Shown: positions 33,306 to 41,921, counted from the first letter of the stretch. The stretch: 64,000 nucleotides of DNA from Streptomyces sp. NBC_00273 (GCF_036178145.1 NZ_CP108067.1:7523001-7587000); one strand, 5' to 3'. Program-made: numbers and translations. Notes: generated by a model not told the origin, from the letters alone.

Positions 33306-33758
33306 ATGCTTGCCGAGACCATTTGCTCCGCGGTGTCAGTGGCGGGCCTGGGCATCGCCGCGGTCACCGCCTACCGCAAGCGCTTCCTCGCTGCCGCACG
33401 GATCACCGCGTACGCGCTCGTGCCGGTCGCCCTGGTGATGACGGGGTTCGTGGAGTGGGTGTCCGGGATGGTCTTCAACCCGACCGTCTGGGCCGGCTTC
33501 GGGCTGTTGGGGGTGTCCTGGCTGCTCTTCATGACCACCCGCGCCATCGAACGCCGCGGCCTCGCCGCGTCCGAGGAGCCCGGAGAACACGGGAAGCCGA
33601 AGAAGAAGGTCAAGGGGAGCCCGGCCGCCGGGGCCGTCGCCCCGGCCGCTTCCGCACCGTCCCTGGGCGCTGCCCGGGCCGGTTCGGCGCCCCGGTCCGC
33701 CGCTCCCGCAGAGGACTTCTCCGACATCGAGGCCATCCTCAAGAAGCACGGGATCTGA
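33306..33758 (+). CDS. Small membrane protein with conserved C-terminal DIEAILKKHGI
   Basis: A 150-residue protein with three hydrophobic segments (about residues 5-20, 30-50, 57-78), then an Ala/Pro/Lys-rich cytoplasmic linker, ending in a short, well-formed amphipathic motif DFSDIEAILKKHGI. That tail has the look of a docking peptide and recurs in Streptomyces proteins in my memory. CGGAGGA precedes the ATG. No enzymatic motif is visible. Confidence 0.75.
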   Translation: MLAETICSAVSVAGLGIAAVTAYRKRFLAAARITAYALVPVALVMTGFVEWVSGMVFNPTVWAGFGLLGVSWLLFMTTRAIERRGLAASEEPGEHGKPKKKVKGSPAAGAVAPAASAPSLGAARAGSAPRSAAPAEDFSDIEAILKKHGI

Positions 33759-33870
33759 GCACGGGATCCGGCCCGGACCGGGCCTCGATCACAAGATCGA
33801 GCGAACTCCCGCCCGGATGTTGGCGTGTTGAGGGCCGGTCGGTGGTGCGCTGCGCCATCATCGCCCCGAC

Positions 33871-34032
33871 ATGTTCGAGACATCGCACGGTGACCCGCCG
33901 GTACCCGCCCCTGCAGTGGAGGAGCCGCGAGGCTGTCTCTTCGCGCTCTCCCAACCACCCCTGATGATCTTCCTAGCGGTGATCGGCATCCTGCTGCTGC
34001 TCGCCGCCGTGCACGATCTCTTCCTGCTCTGA
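33871..34032 (+). CDS. Small hydrophobic protein (53 aa)
   Basis: An ATG-to-TGA frame with an acidic, Pro-rich N-terminus (MFETSHGDPPVPAPAVEEPR), then GCLFALSQPPLMIFLAVIGI and a leucine-rich helix to the end: one membrane span. The composition is typical of the small hydrophobic proteins annotated in Streptomyces. There is no strong Shine-Dalgarno. Its last 60 bases are antisense to the end of the CGNR zinc-finger gene on the other strand. The clean hydrophobic helix makes a chance frame unlikely. Confidence 0.65.
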   Translation: MFETSHGDPPVPAPAVEEPRGCLFALSQPPLMIFLAVIGILLLLAAVHDLFLL

Positions 34033-34593
34033 CGCCTCCGCGTCGGCCTCCTTGCGCCGGGCCCGGTACGCCGCCACGTGCAGCCGGTTCCCGCAGGTCC
34101 GGCTGTCGCAGTAGCGCCGGGAGCGGTTGCGGGACAGGTCGACGAAGGCCCGTCGACAGTCCGGGGCCTCGCAGCGGCGCAGCCGTTCCTGTTCGCCGGA
34201 GACCACGATGAAGGCCAGCGCCATGCCGCCGTCGGCCGCCAGGTGGTCGCCCACCGACGCGCCCGGCGCGAAGTAGTGCACGTGCCAGTCGTAGCCGTCG
34301 TGGTCGGTCAGCTGCGGAGTGGTGCCGGCGGTGGCCACGAGCTCGTTGATCAGTATGGAAGCCGCACGCGGGTTCGGGGAGGCGAAGACCTGGGCGAACT
34401 TTCCGCGCACGGTCCGGACGCCGGCCAGGTCGCGGGCGCTGAGCTCGCCGACGTCGCTGATCGAGTACTCCTGGACGAATCCGCGTAGCTCGCCGATGTC
34501 CGAGAGCCCGTCGGGCTGGTCGGCCTCGGCCGCGGTGTTCACCAGCGCGACGACGACGTCGAGCGCGCGACGGGTGTCGTGGGGGATCTGCAC
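33973..34593 (-). CDS. CGNR zinc-finger (ABATE-domain) regulator
   Basis: A 206-residue protein. An N-terminal helical stress-antifolate region (LDVVVALVNTAAEADQPDGLSDIGELRGFV in pieces) is followed by the CGNR zinc finger: CEAPDCRRAFVDLSRNRSRRYC-DSRTCGNRLHVAAYRARR, with four Cys for the metal. Members are putative DNA-binding regulators of unknown targets. GTG at 34593 is preceded by GAGGGAGA and gives the usual family start; the frame is open 51 codons further without similarity. The 3' end overlaps the small hydrophobic protein gene by 60 bases in antisense. Confidence 0.87.
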   Translation of the reverse strand: MQIPHDTRRALDVVVALVNTAAEADQPDGLSDIGELRGFVQEYSISDVGELSARDLAGVRTVRGKFAQVFASPNPRAASILINELVATAGTTPQLTDHDGYDWHVHYFAPGASVGDHLAADGGMALAFIVVSGEQERLRRCEAPDCRRAFVDLSRNRSRRYCDSRTCGNRLHVAAYRARRKEADAEASEQEEIVHGGEQQQDADHR

Positions 34594-34791
34594 GGGGTCT
34601 CCCTCAGGGGCCGGGCCTGCGACGACGGGAGCCGTCGCCGCTGCCGCCCGACAATAGCGGGTCCCGAACAGCACGCCGGCGCTGTCCTCGCGGGTGGCTT
34701 CCGCGGGAACAGCGCCGGCACTGCCGTATGTGGTTGTCCAGCCCACACCGTCGCCCCGAGTCGGACGGTGTCGAGCGGCTGTAGGCCTGGC

Positions 34792-35205
34792 TCAGCTTTC
34801 GGCCAGGATGTGGGAGAGCTCCTTGTCGAGGTCGAAGTGCCGGTGCTCGGTCCCGGGTGGAACCGCGGCGTCCGTCCGCTTGAGGAACGACTCGAGTGCT
34901 CGGGCGGGTGCTTCGAGCAGCGCTTCTCCCTCCGGTGAGCTCAGGGCGATGCAGACGACGCCCTGACCGTGGCTGCGGGACGGCCAGACGCGGACGTCGC
35001 CGGTACCGGTGGGCCGGTGGAGACCCTCCGCGAGGAGGTCGCGGGCGAACACCCATTCGACCGTCTCCTCGGCGCCGGTGTGGAAGGTGGCGTGCACGGC
35101 GTAGGGGTCGGCCGTGTCATACCGCAGGCCCGCGGGAACAGGCAGTGAGGACTCGCTCGACACAACGAGGCGCAGGTGCAGCTCGCAGCTGACCGTGGTG
35201 TTCAT
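34792..35205 (-). CDS. ssgB: Sporulation-specific cell division activator SsgB
   Basis: At 137 residues it has exactly the length I remember for Streptomyces SsgB and is nearly identical to it: MNTTVSCELHLRLVVSSESS, VEWVFARDLLAEGLHRPTG, and the end LDKELSHILAES. SsgB is recruited by SsgA to future septum sites in aerial hyphae and tethers FtsZ, starting sporulation septation. It is unique to morphologically complex actinomycetes, hence the best taxonomic marker in this window. The ATG has only a weak ribosome site. The remainder of the frame upstream is not family-like. It is divergent from the PGPGW membrane protein gene. Confidence 0.97.
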   Translation of the reverse strand: MNTTVSCELHLRLVVSSESSLPVPAGLRYDTADPYAVHATFHTGAEETVEWVFARDLLAEGLHRPTGTGDVRVWPSRSHGQGVVCIALSSPEGEALLEAPARALESFLKRTDAAVPPGTEHRHFDLDKELSHILAES

Positions 35206-35369
35206 AAGCGCCAGGGCCTTTCGCTCAGTGTGCGCTCGGGGATTCGCACGTCGGCGAAATCGACATGCCACCTACGGTGCCGTTGTAAACCCCTCTGACC
35301 GTTTTGCGGACCTCTGGGTCCCTCGGACGGCGGATCCAAACCCGCATTCCCGTGTGCATCGAGCTCCGG

Positions 35370-35375
35370 TAGATT
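35370..35375 (+). promoter_or_regulatory. -10 box (TAGATT) of a leaderless message
   Basis: TAGATT is followed by seven bases and the ATG at 35383; no Shine-Dalgarno is present. Confidence 0.55.
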
Positions 35376-35382
35376 CGGGTCC

Positions 35383-35865
35383 ATGAATACGGGGAGTGAC
35401 CGCGGAACCCAAGGGTCCGCCGCTGACGAAGCCACCACGGAAGCCGCCACCGGACCGGCCGCGGACGAGACCGCGGAGGCCGGCGCGCAGGCGCCGCACG
35501 TATCGAAGGCCCCGGCCTTCATCAAGTCGAACAAGAGCCTGCACCTGAGCTGGCAGGTCGGCGTCTTCATCGTCGGCCTCGCCGTGATCGCCGCGGGCGT
35601 CGCGATGCTCGTGCTGCCCGGCCCCGGCTGGGTCGCGATCTTCGCGGGTCTGGCGATCTGGGCCACCGAGTTCGCCTGGGCCCACCTCGTGCTGCGCTGG
35701 ACCAAGCGGAAGGTCACCGAGGCCGCACAGAAGGCGCTCGACCCGAAGGTCCGCCGTCGCAACATCATCCTGACCAGCGTGGGGCTCGTCATCGCGGGCG
35801 CGCTGATCGGTTTCTACCTGTGGAAGTACGGGCTCGTCCTGCCCTGGAACCTCAAGGACCAGTGA
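35383..35865 (+). CDS. TIGR02611-family (PGPGW) membrane protein
   Basis: A 160-residue protein with an Ala/Thr/Glu-rich N-terminal ~50 residues, then three membrane segments. Between the first two is the conserved LVLPGPGWVAIFAGLAIWATEFAWA (in pieces), the hallmark of the PGPGW/TIGR02611 family. A basic loop KRKVTEAAQKALDPKVRRRN precedes the last helix. Function is unknown. It has an apparently leaderless promoter and is divergent from ssgB; a tRNA-Val gene follows. Confidence 0.88.
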   Translation: MNTGSDRGTQGSAADEATTEAATGPAADETAEAGAQAPHVSKAPAFIKSNKSLHLSWQVGVFIVGLAVIAAGVAMLVLPGPGWVAIFAGLAIWATEFAWAHLVLRWTKRKVTEAAQKALDPKVRRRNIILTSVGLVIAGALIGFYLWKYGLVLPWNLKDQ

Positions 35866-35911
35866 TGGTCAAGGAGCACCGCTGACATGCGGTAATGTTT
35901 GCGGTGCGTCC

Positions 35912-35983
35912 GGGCGATTAGCTCAGTGGGAGAGCACTTCGTTCACACCGAAGGGGTCACTGGTTCGAACCCAGTATCGCCCA
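35912..35983 (+). tRNA. tRNA-Val (anticodon CAC), copy 1
   Basis: 72 bases, acceptor GGGCGAT/ATCGCCC, anticodon stem CTTCG/CGAAG with CAC, T loop GGTTCGAACCC. CCA is not encoded. It reads GUG valine codons, common in this genome. Confidence 0.97.
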
Positions 35984-36032
35984 CCCGGACCAGAGGCCCG
36001 GAGACTGTCACAGTCTCCGGGCCTCCGGCGTT

Positions 36033-38372
36033 TCACCGGAGCCGGCCGATCGCGGCCCGCAGCCGGCGGGCGTCACGCAGCCGCCGCTCGTACGTCGCCC
36101 CCACCGCCAGCAGCAGCAGGCCCGCCAGGGCCGGCGGCACCCAGCGCGGGAGCGCACCCGCGACCTGCACCACGTACGGGGCCAGCTCGTGCACCGCCAC
36201 CGCCGCCAGCACGGCCCCGCCGAGCAGGAGCGGAGCCTGGAGCCGCCACCGGGCGCCCAGCAGGGTCACCACCAGCGCGGCCGTCCCCAGCAGCAGCGGG
36301 CGCAGCCAGCCCGCGTCCCCCCAGGCGGCCAGCAGGCTCGGCACCAGCGTCGCCGCCAGGCCCGGGCCGTACGCCGTCCAGGACGAGGCCCCCGGGTCCC
36401 GGCGCCGCCGCAGCAGACCGACCACGAGGGCGGGCACCGTCACCGGCAGCGCGTAGGCCTCCGGTGCGCTCACCCCGGCCTCGGCCAGCCGCACCCAGGT
36501 CGCCGCCGCGAACAGCGCGCCCGCCGCCCAGCCCAGCACCCGCCGGTCCGGGCGCACCGCGGCGCCCGCGCAGACCACCGCGAACAGCGCCAGGACCAGC
36601 GCCAGGGTTCCGGCCCGTCCGGCCGACAGGCCCACCGCCACTGCGCCCGCCACGGCCGCCGCGATCTCGACGGGCAGCCGGACCCCGTCCAGCCGCGGCC
36701 CGAGGGCCGCCGCCAGCGCCGGCACCGCGAGCACCGGCAGCGCCCACCACACCACCGCCAGGTCCGAGACCGCTCCCGCGGCCACCAGGACGCCCGTGGC
36801 GTACCCGACCGCGCACACGGCCGCCCCGGCCCGGACCGGGCGCGGAGCCGGCCCGTACGCCGCTGCCGCCGCGCAGCCCGCGCCCAGCAGCCCCCAGACC
36901 GCGAAGGTCGCCGCCCGGCCGTCCAGCGCGCCCAGGGACACGTTCGCGGCGCCCGTCAGCGTGCACACGGCGGCCGCGGTCCGGGCCCCGCGCGCCGGGG
37001 AGCGCAGGGCGAGTGCGCCCGCCGCGCCCGTGACCGCCAGCTGGGCGGCGAACACCGCCGCCACCGGGAACCCGAGCAGCACCGGGGCCGTGAAGAGCCC
37101 CGCCCAGGCCGAGGCCACCGCCACCGCCATCGGCTCCGGCCGGGACAGCGCCCGCGCGAGCCACCAGGCCGCTCCGGCCGCGACCAGCAGGGTCAGTACG
37201 GTCGCGGCCCCCGACCCGTACGGATCCCGCTCCGGGGTCGTCGCCGCCCACACCTCACCCAGCACCCGCAGCCGGGCCGCCAGGGTCGCGGCCACCGCGG
37301 CACCCGCCGACAGCACCGCCAGGGACGCCACCGCGGCCCCGGCCCGCGCCGACCCGCGCCGGACCGCCGCCGGGAGCGCGGCGGCCCGTACCGCCGCCAG
37401 CAGCGGCAGCGCCAGCAGCAGGTGCACCAGTACCGTCCACGCCGGGTCCAAGGCCGGCCGGGCCACCCCGCCCAGGCCGGCCACCGCCGCCAGGGCGCCC
37501 GTCAGTGCCGCGGCCGAGGCGCGCGGCTCCCGCCAGGCCACCGCCACCCCGAGGGCCGCGCCCGCCAGCAGCAGCGCCGCCGGGGCCAGGGCCTGCGCCG
37601 TCGACCCGGCCGACCACGACTGGGCCGCCCCGATCAGCAGCGCGCCCGCGCCCGTCACCGCCGCCGGGACCGCCGCCGCCCTGACCTTCAGGGCGAGCGT
37701 CGCATCCAGCACCGCCGTCGCCAGCAGTGCCCAGCCGAGCGCCTGCGGGCCCGGCCGTACGGCCAGCGCGGCCAGCGGCAGTGCGAACTGCGCCGCCAGC
37801 ACCGCGGCCGGCAGCGGGATCCGCAGCTTCCGCAGCCCCGAGCCGTAGCCGGCCCACGCGGCCGCCAGCACGGCGGCCGCCCCCGCCGCGTAACCGGTGC
37901 CGTTCGTGTCCGGCATGCCGACCGCGTACAGCGCGTACGCATCGAGCACCGTCAGCAGCAGGCCGACCGCCGCGACCGACTCCGCCGTCGACCGCAGCCC
38001 GCGGCGCAGCAGGAGCACGGGCGTGCCGAGCGCCGCCGCCGTCACCGCGGCGAGCACCGCCGAACGTCCGGCGATCCCCATGGACCCCCAGCTGACCAGC
38101 GTGAACGCGAGCGCCGCGACCGCCAGCAGCACGGCGCCCAGGGTGAGCAGCACGTTCTGCGCGCTCGGCGCGGAGGCCTCCTTCGAGGGGCCGGCGGTCC
38201 CGCCGGTCGCGGCCGAGCCCCAGCGGACCGGGGCGGGCGCGCCGCCGGACGGGAGCAGCAGGCGCAGCAGCCAGTCCCGGCGGCCCAGCAAGTACAGCCG
38301 CCGGGCATCGAGTTGGGCCAGCTCGCGGTCGATGAGCGCCAGCTCTTCGGCGGGCGGCAGAGGCGTGTTCAT
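36033..38372 (-). CDS. Large polytopic membrane protein (SCO7613 C-terminal-domain type)
   Basis: A 779-residue protein. The N-terminal ~45 residues are soluble with a helical motif (PPAEELALIDRELAQLDARRLYLLGRRDWLL, in pieces), followed by about 20 or more Ala/Val/Leu-rich membrane segments with short loops. This matches the Streptomyces family annotated as SCO7613 C-terminal domain-containing membrane protein, whose function is unknown. Extreme GC and Ala content are noticeable. It lies alone on the minus strand between two directly repeated tRNA-Val(CAC) genes. Confidence 0.82.
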   Translation of the reverse strand: MNTPLPPAEELALIDRELAQLDARRLYLLGRRDWLLRLLLPSGGAPAPVRWGSAATGGTAGPSKEASAPSAQNVLLTLGAVLLAVAALAFTLVSWGSMGIAGRSAVLAAVTAAALGTPVLLLRRGLRSTAESVAAVGLLLTVLDAYALYAVGMPDTNGTGYAAGAAAVLAAAWAGYGSGLRKLRIPLPAAVLAAQFALPLAALAVRPGPQALGWALLATAVLDATLALKVRAAAVPAAVTGAGALLIGAAQSWSAGSTAQALAPAALLLAGAALGVAVAWREPRASAAALTGALAAVAGLGGVARPALDPAWTVLVHLLLALPLLAAVRAAALPAAVRRGSARAGAAVASLAVLSAGAAVAATLAARLRVLGEVWAATTPERDPYGSGAATVLTLLVAAGAAWWLARALSRPEPMAVAVASAWAGLFTAPVLLGFPVAAVFAAQLAVTGAAGALALRSPARGARTAAAVCTLTGAANVSLGALDGRAATFAVWGLLGAGCAAAAAYGPAPRPVRAGAAVCAVGYATGVLVAAGAVSDLAVVWWALPVLAVPALAAALGPRLDGVRLPVEIAAAVAGAVAVGLSAGRAGTLALVLALFAVVCAGAAVRPDRRVLGWAAGALFAAATWVRLAEAGVSAPEAYALPVTVPALVVGLLRRRRDPGASSWTAYGPGLAATLVPSLLAAWGDAGWLRPLLLGTAALVVTLLGARWRLQAPLLLGGAVLAAVAVHELAPYVVQVAGALPRWVPPALAGLLLLAVGATYERRLRDARRLRAAIGRLR

Positions 38373-38523
38373 ATGCGGAGTGTGGCGGCGGTCACGCAGT
38401 CAGGACATGGGCGTGCGTACTCAGATGCGCCCTGAGTAGGTACCTGACGTACGGCCCGGGGGCCCCTTCGGGAGAAGCGGTTTGAACCAGCCCCGAGCCT
38501 TCTGTATTGTTCAGTCCGTTCCC

Positions 38524-38595
38524 GGGCGATTAGCTCAGCGGGAGAGCACTTCGTTCACACCGAAGGGGTCACTGGTTCGATCCCAGTATCGCCCA
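38524..38595 (+). tRNA. tRNA-Val (anticodon CAC), copy 2
   Basis: Differs from copy 1 at two bases only: C for T in the D loop and T for A in the T loop (GGTTCGATCCC). CCA is not encoded. Confidence 0.97.
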
Positions 38596-38663
38596 CCGGG
38601 ACAGGCCGGTCCGTCACTGACGGACCGGCCTTCCGCACGTTCGGGGACCTTCGCGCACCGCCC

Positions 38664-39389
38664 CTACGCCGCCGTCGACAGGTCCGGCCGCAGCGGCCAG
38701 TGCGGGTCCACCGGCTCCGGCGTCCCCTGGCGCGCGAACCACGCCTGCAGACCTCGCGCCTGCGCCGCGTGCCACACCGCCTGCAGCGTGTGCAGCTCGG
38801 CCGGCGTCAGCCGCTCCAGCCGCGCCGCGAACCGCCGCCCCACCGCCCGGACGAGCTCCAGCGAGGCCATCGCGTCCGCCGCCGCGTCGTGCGCGCCCTC
38901 CAGCTCGATCCCGTAGTGCGCGCACAGGTCCGTCAGCGTCCGGCGGCCCTTGCGGTAGCGGTCCAGGTGCTTGTCCAGCACCCGCGGGTCCAACACCGTC
39001 AACGGCCGGTCGTCCAGGTACCGCGACAGCGAGGACGCCCGGTGCCGGCGCAACTCCCGGTCCAGCAGCGTCAGGTCGAACGGCGCGTTCATCACCACCA
39101 CCGGCCGGCCCGCCACCTGCTGCTCCCCGAGCGCCCGGGCTATCTCCTCCACCACCGGCGCCGGCCAGCGCCCGTGACGCTGCAGGTGTTCGTCGGTCAG
39201 CCCGTGCACTTCCGTAGCGCCCGGGGGCACCGGAATCCCGGGATTGACCAGCCAGCGCGTGCTGCGGACCCGGCCGCCCGCACACTCCTGGACGATGAGC
39301 GCGGCGGACACGATCCGGTCCTGCTCGACGTCCACCCCGGTGGTCTCCGTGTCGAATGCGGCCAGCGGGCCCTCGTACCAGCGTGTCAT
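38664..39389 (-). CDS. 3'-5' exonuclease (DnaQ/DEDD family)
   Basis: A 241-residue DEDDh-type exonuclease: Exo I FDTETTGVDVEQDRIVSAAL, Exo II VVVMNAPFDLTLLDREL, and Exo III EGAHDAAADAMASLEL with the His and Asp of the metal site. It degrades single-stranded nucleic acid 3' to 5', as a stand-alone epsilon-like proofreader or repair enzyme. GAGGAG precedes the ATG at 39389; the longer open frame upstream lacks similarity. It is divergent from the DUF4365 gene. Confidence 0.92.
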   Translation of the reverse strand: MTRWYEGPLAAFDTETTGVDVEQDRIVSAALIVQECAGGRVRSTRWLVNPGIPVPPGATEVHGLTDEHLQRHGRWPAPVVEEIARALGEQQVAGRPVVVMNAPFDLTLLDRELRRHRASSLSRYLDDRPLTVLDPRVLDKHLDRYRKGRRTLTDLCAHYGIELEGAHDAAADAMASLELVRAVGRRFAARLERLTPAELHTLQAVWHAAQARGLQAWFARQGTPEPVDPHWPLRPDLSTAA

Positions 39390-39592
39390 GGCGAACTCCT
39401 CGTCCCCGAGCGGCGGATGGAGCTTCCTGAACACTCCAGCCCCGCCGCATCGGTGATACCCGGGCTGTTTGCCCCGTACGCCGTTTGCAGGCACTCGGGT
39501 GCGGAGACAACTTCCTTGGGGGGCCGTACGCATGACCGGTCGTCACCCAGCACCGCTCGCAACAGAGCCCGCAAGGCACGGGGGAGCCGGCC

Positions 39593-40171
39593 ATGGCGCT
39601 CACACAGCCCGAACCGGGCGGGGTGCTCCACGAGGGGACGGGTCCGCGGACCGGAGCCCTGCGCGGCACCCTCGCCACCACCGCCTGCATGGAGACCCTC
39701 CAGGTGGGATACCTGCACGCCGTCGCGGCCGCCGCCGGGTGCTCGCTCTCCCAGCCCTTCCCCGACAACGGCATCGACTGGCACGTCTCCCACGGAGCGC
39801 CCGAACACGTCGTCGACGACGAGGTCACCATCAAGGTGCAGCTCAAGGCGACCTACCAGATACCGCCGCGGCCGGCCGGGGCCACCTTCGGGTTCACCCT
39901 CGACAACGAGCACCTGGTGAAGCTGGCCCGGACGCCCGTCGCCGTCCACAAGATCCTCGTCGTGATGCTCGTACCGCGGGACCGCGAGCAGTGGCTCGCC
40001 GCCGGACACGACCGGCTCGACCTGAGGCACTGCTGCTACTGGACCAACCTCGCCGGACACCCCGTGACCGGCCGGCGCCGCACCACCGTACGGATCCCGA
40101 CCACGCGGATCTTCGACGACCGTGCGCTGTGCGAGATCATGACCCGGGTCGGGTCGGGAGGGACACCCTGA
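39593..40171 (+). CDS. DUF4365-domain protein, possible PD-(D/E)XK-like nuclease
   Basis: A 192-residue protein matching DUF4365: GYLHAVAAAAGCSLSQPFPDNGIDWHVSH, VTIKVQLKATYQIP, and YWTNLAGHP in the second half. The Asp in GIDWHV followed about 24 residues later by QLK resembles the D-QxK core of Mrr-like restriction nucleases, so it may be a nuclease; this is inferred, not shown. GGGGGAG precedes the ATG. The stop overlaps the start of the next gene by one base (TGATG), so the two are translated together. Confidence 0.8.
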   Translation: MALTQPEPGGVLHEGTGPRTGALRGTLATTACMETLQVGYLHAVAAAAGCSLSQPFPDNGIDWHVSHGAPEHVVDDEVTIKVQLKATYQIPPRPAGATFGFTLDNEHLVKLARTPVAVHKILVVMLVPRDREQWLAAGHDRLDLRHCCYWTNLAGHPVTGRRRTTVRIPTTRIFDDRALCEIMTRVGSGGTP

Positions 40172-41376
40172 TGAACCTGCACTCACCGCACCTCGAACCG
40201 CTCCCGTCCCCGCGGTACGCCCCGGGCGGTCCCGATCCCGCACAGGTCGACCCGCAAGTACTGGGAGCGCTGCTGCACCGGCACGGATGGCTGCGGCGCG
40301 GCGGCGCGGCCGGCCGGTACGGCCGCTGGACCCCGCCCGGCCGCCCGGGCACCAGCCTGCTCGTCCCCGAGAGCCGCACCTTCCCCGACTGCACGGACCT
40401 GCTGGAGGAGGCGCTCACCGCCCTCGCGCACGGCGGACTGCCCTCGGCGCGCGAGGTGCTCCTCGGGCTGAGCGTGCCCAGCGACGAGATCCGCTGGGAG
40501 CGGGAGATCCCGGAGGGGCCCTACGGGTACCAGGGCGAGGCCTCCTGGCCCGTGCAGGAACAGCTGCGCTCGGCCGCCCGCCGGCTCCTGCTCGCGGGGG
40601 CCCTCGCCGACCGGGCCCGGGCCGGCTACTACGGGGCCCGGCACCAGGCGCAGGCCGAGCGCACCTTGGACGGGGTCCTGGTGGGACCCTCCCCGGGCGG
40701 GCGCCGGCTGACCGCGTACGTTCCCGTGGACGGCGGCCGGGGACCGGTGACCCGGCTGCACCACGCCCTGCACGCGGCCCGCGAGGCGGTGGACTACCAG
40801 CGGGCCACCGGCGGCATGGAAGCCTTCGACGCGGCGGTGGCCGCCGGGGTCAGCCGGGAACTCGCCGAAGCGCTCATCGCCCTGGTCCGGGGCTCGGAGG
40901 GCGCCCGGATCACACTGGCCTGGGCGCCGGCGGCCGGGGTCCCGGCGGGCTGCGCGGCCCGCCCCGAGCCGGTGGAGTTCTCCCCGGGCGACCTCCCCGT
41001 GCTGCGGGATGCCGCCGCCCGCTACACCCGCGCGGAACCTGCCGTACCGGTCCGGCTCGCCGGGGCCGTGGTGCGGATGCGGCGCAAGGCCGCCGGGGGA
41101 GGCGGGACCGTACGGCTGCGGGTGCTGGCCGGGGCGGAGGTCCCGTACGTCCGGGCGGCCCTCGACGAGGAGGCGTACCGCATCGCGGGCCACGCCCACC
41201 TGGTGGGCCTGCCGGTCCGGCTCACCGGCCGACTGCAACGCCGCGGCGGCTTCCGGCGGCTGTCCGACGCGGCGGACGTGACGCCGGTACCGATGGACGA
41301 GGTCGAGCGGGACCGGCTGATGAAGTCCCTGGACGCGGCCTTCGACCCGGAGGACGTGCTGCCCTCTGACGACTAG
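40171..41376 (+). CDS. Protein of unknown function coupled to DUF4365
   Basis: A 401-residue soluble, Arg/Ala-rich protein. I recognise no catalytic motif. It has an N-terminal region with HRHGWLRRGGAAGRYGRWTPPG, a central helical part (TRLHHALHAAREAVDYQRATGG) and a C-terminal beta-rich part (VRLAGAVVRMRRKAAGGGGTVRLRVLAGAEVPYVRAAL, in pieces) followed by an acidic end. The start overlaps the DUF4365 stop, so the partner relation is strong. GGGAGGGA supplies the ribosome site within the preceding gene. Confidence 0.75.
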   Translation: MNLHSPHLEPLPSPRYAPGGPDPAQVDPQVLGALLHRHGWLRRGGAAGRYGRWTPPGRPGTSLLVPESRTFPDCTDLLEEALTALAHGGLPSAREVLLGLSVPSDEIRWEREIPEGPYGYQGEASWPVQEQLRSAARRLLLAGALADRARAGYYGARHQAQAERTLDGVLVGPSPGGRRLTAYVPVDGGRGPVTRLHHALHAAREAVDYQRATGGMEAFDAAVAAGVSRELAEALIALVRGSEGARITLAWAPAAGVPAGCAARPEPVEFSPGDLPVLRDAAARYTRAEPAVPVRLAGAVVRMRRKAAGGGGTVRLRVLAGAEVPYVRAALDEEAYRIAGHAHLVGLPVRLTGRLQRRGGFRRLSDAADVTPVPMDEVERDRLMKSLDAAFDPEDVLPSDD

Positions 41377-41407
41377 ACGAGACGACTGGATGACTAGATG
41401 ACGAGAT
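41366..41407 (+). repeat. Degenerate GATGAC-type short repeats
   Basis: GACGACTAGACGAGACGACT continues as GATGACTAGATGACGAGATGAC. The tract spans the stop codon of the upstream gene and fills the space to the convergent gene. Confidence 0.5.
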
Positions 41408-41410
41408 GAC

Positions 41411-41911
41411 TTAACGGAAGGCGGTGGCGCGGACCGTGTCGCCGCACAGGGCGAACTGGCCGCCGTCGGAGGGGGCCACCTGGAAGCCCGTGCCCGCGAC
41501 GCCGATCACCAGTGTGGGGGCGACGGTCGGGTCGGCGCCGGAGGCGCAGAAGCCGTCCGCCTCGCCGAGGACCGGGGTGAAGGTCAAGACCGTCGAGGCG
41601 CTCTCGCCCAGGGACAGCAGCACCGGCCGGGCCTCGCCCCGGGGGACGACGCGCAGCGGCTCGTTCTGGTCCGGAGAGCCCTGGCCCGCGAGGGCGACCG
41701 TCGGGAAGCCCTGCAGCTGACAGGTCGGGCCGTTGTTGACCACGGTGAACCGCACGTGCGTGGTGTCGGGCCGCTCCGCGCCCGAGTCCGAGAGCAGGTC
41801 CCCGGTGCACGCGGGAGCCGGTGCGGCCACTGCGGGGGTGCCGACGAGCAGTCCGCCCGCCAGTAGGGCCGTCGCGGCGCCCAGGGCGGCCGCCTTCCTG
41901 GTCACGCTCAT
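41411..41911 (-). CDS. Secreted DUF4232-domain protein
   Basis: A 166-residue exported protein: a signal peptide (MSVTRKAAALGAATALLAGGLLVGTPAVA, in pieces, with an AVA-like cleavage site), then a DUF4232 domain (VRFTVVNNGPTCQLQGFPTVALAGQ, the pattern NxGxxxCxLxGYP, and a later second Cys pair). These small beta-rich proteins are common outside Streptomyces cells; their role is unknown. GAGGTGAC precedes the ATG. It follows the acetyltransferase gene by ten bases, so the two are likely one operon. Confidence 0.87.
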   Translation of the reverse strand: MSVTRKAAALGAATALLAGGLLVGTPAVAAPAPACTGDLLSDSGAERPDTTHVRFTVVNNGPTCQLQGFPTVALAGQGSPDQNEPLRVVPRGEARPVLLSLGESASTVLTFTPVLGEADGFCASGADPTVAPTLVIGVAGTGFQVAPSDGGQFALCGDTVRATAFR

Positions 41912-41921
41912 GGGTGTCACC

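Noticed and set aside
35206..35271. N-terminal extension of SsgB
   Set aside because: The 22 extra residues are absent from SsgB as remembered; the ATG at 35205 gives the exact family length.
39469..39592. N-terminal extension of the frame continuing into the unknown protein from 39469
   Set aside because: That frame overlaps the whole DUF4365 gene; the one-base TGATG overlap at 40171 gives the natural start.
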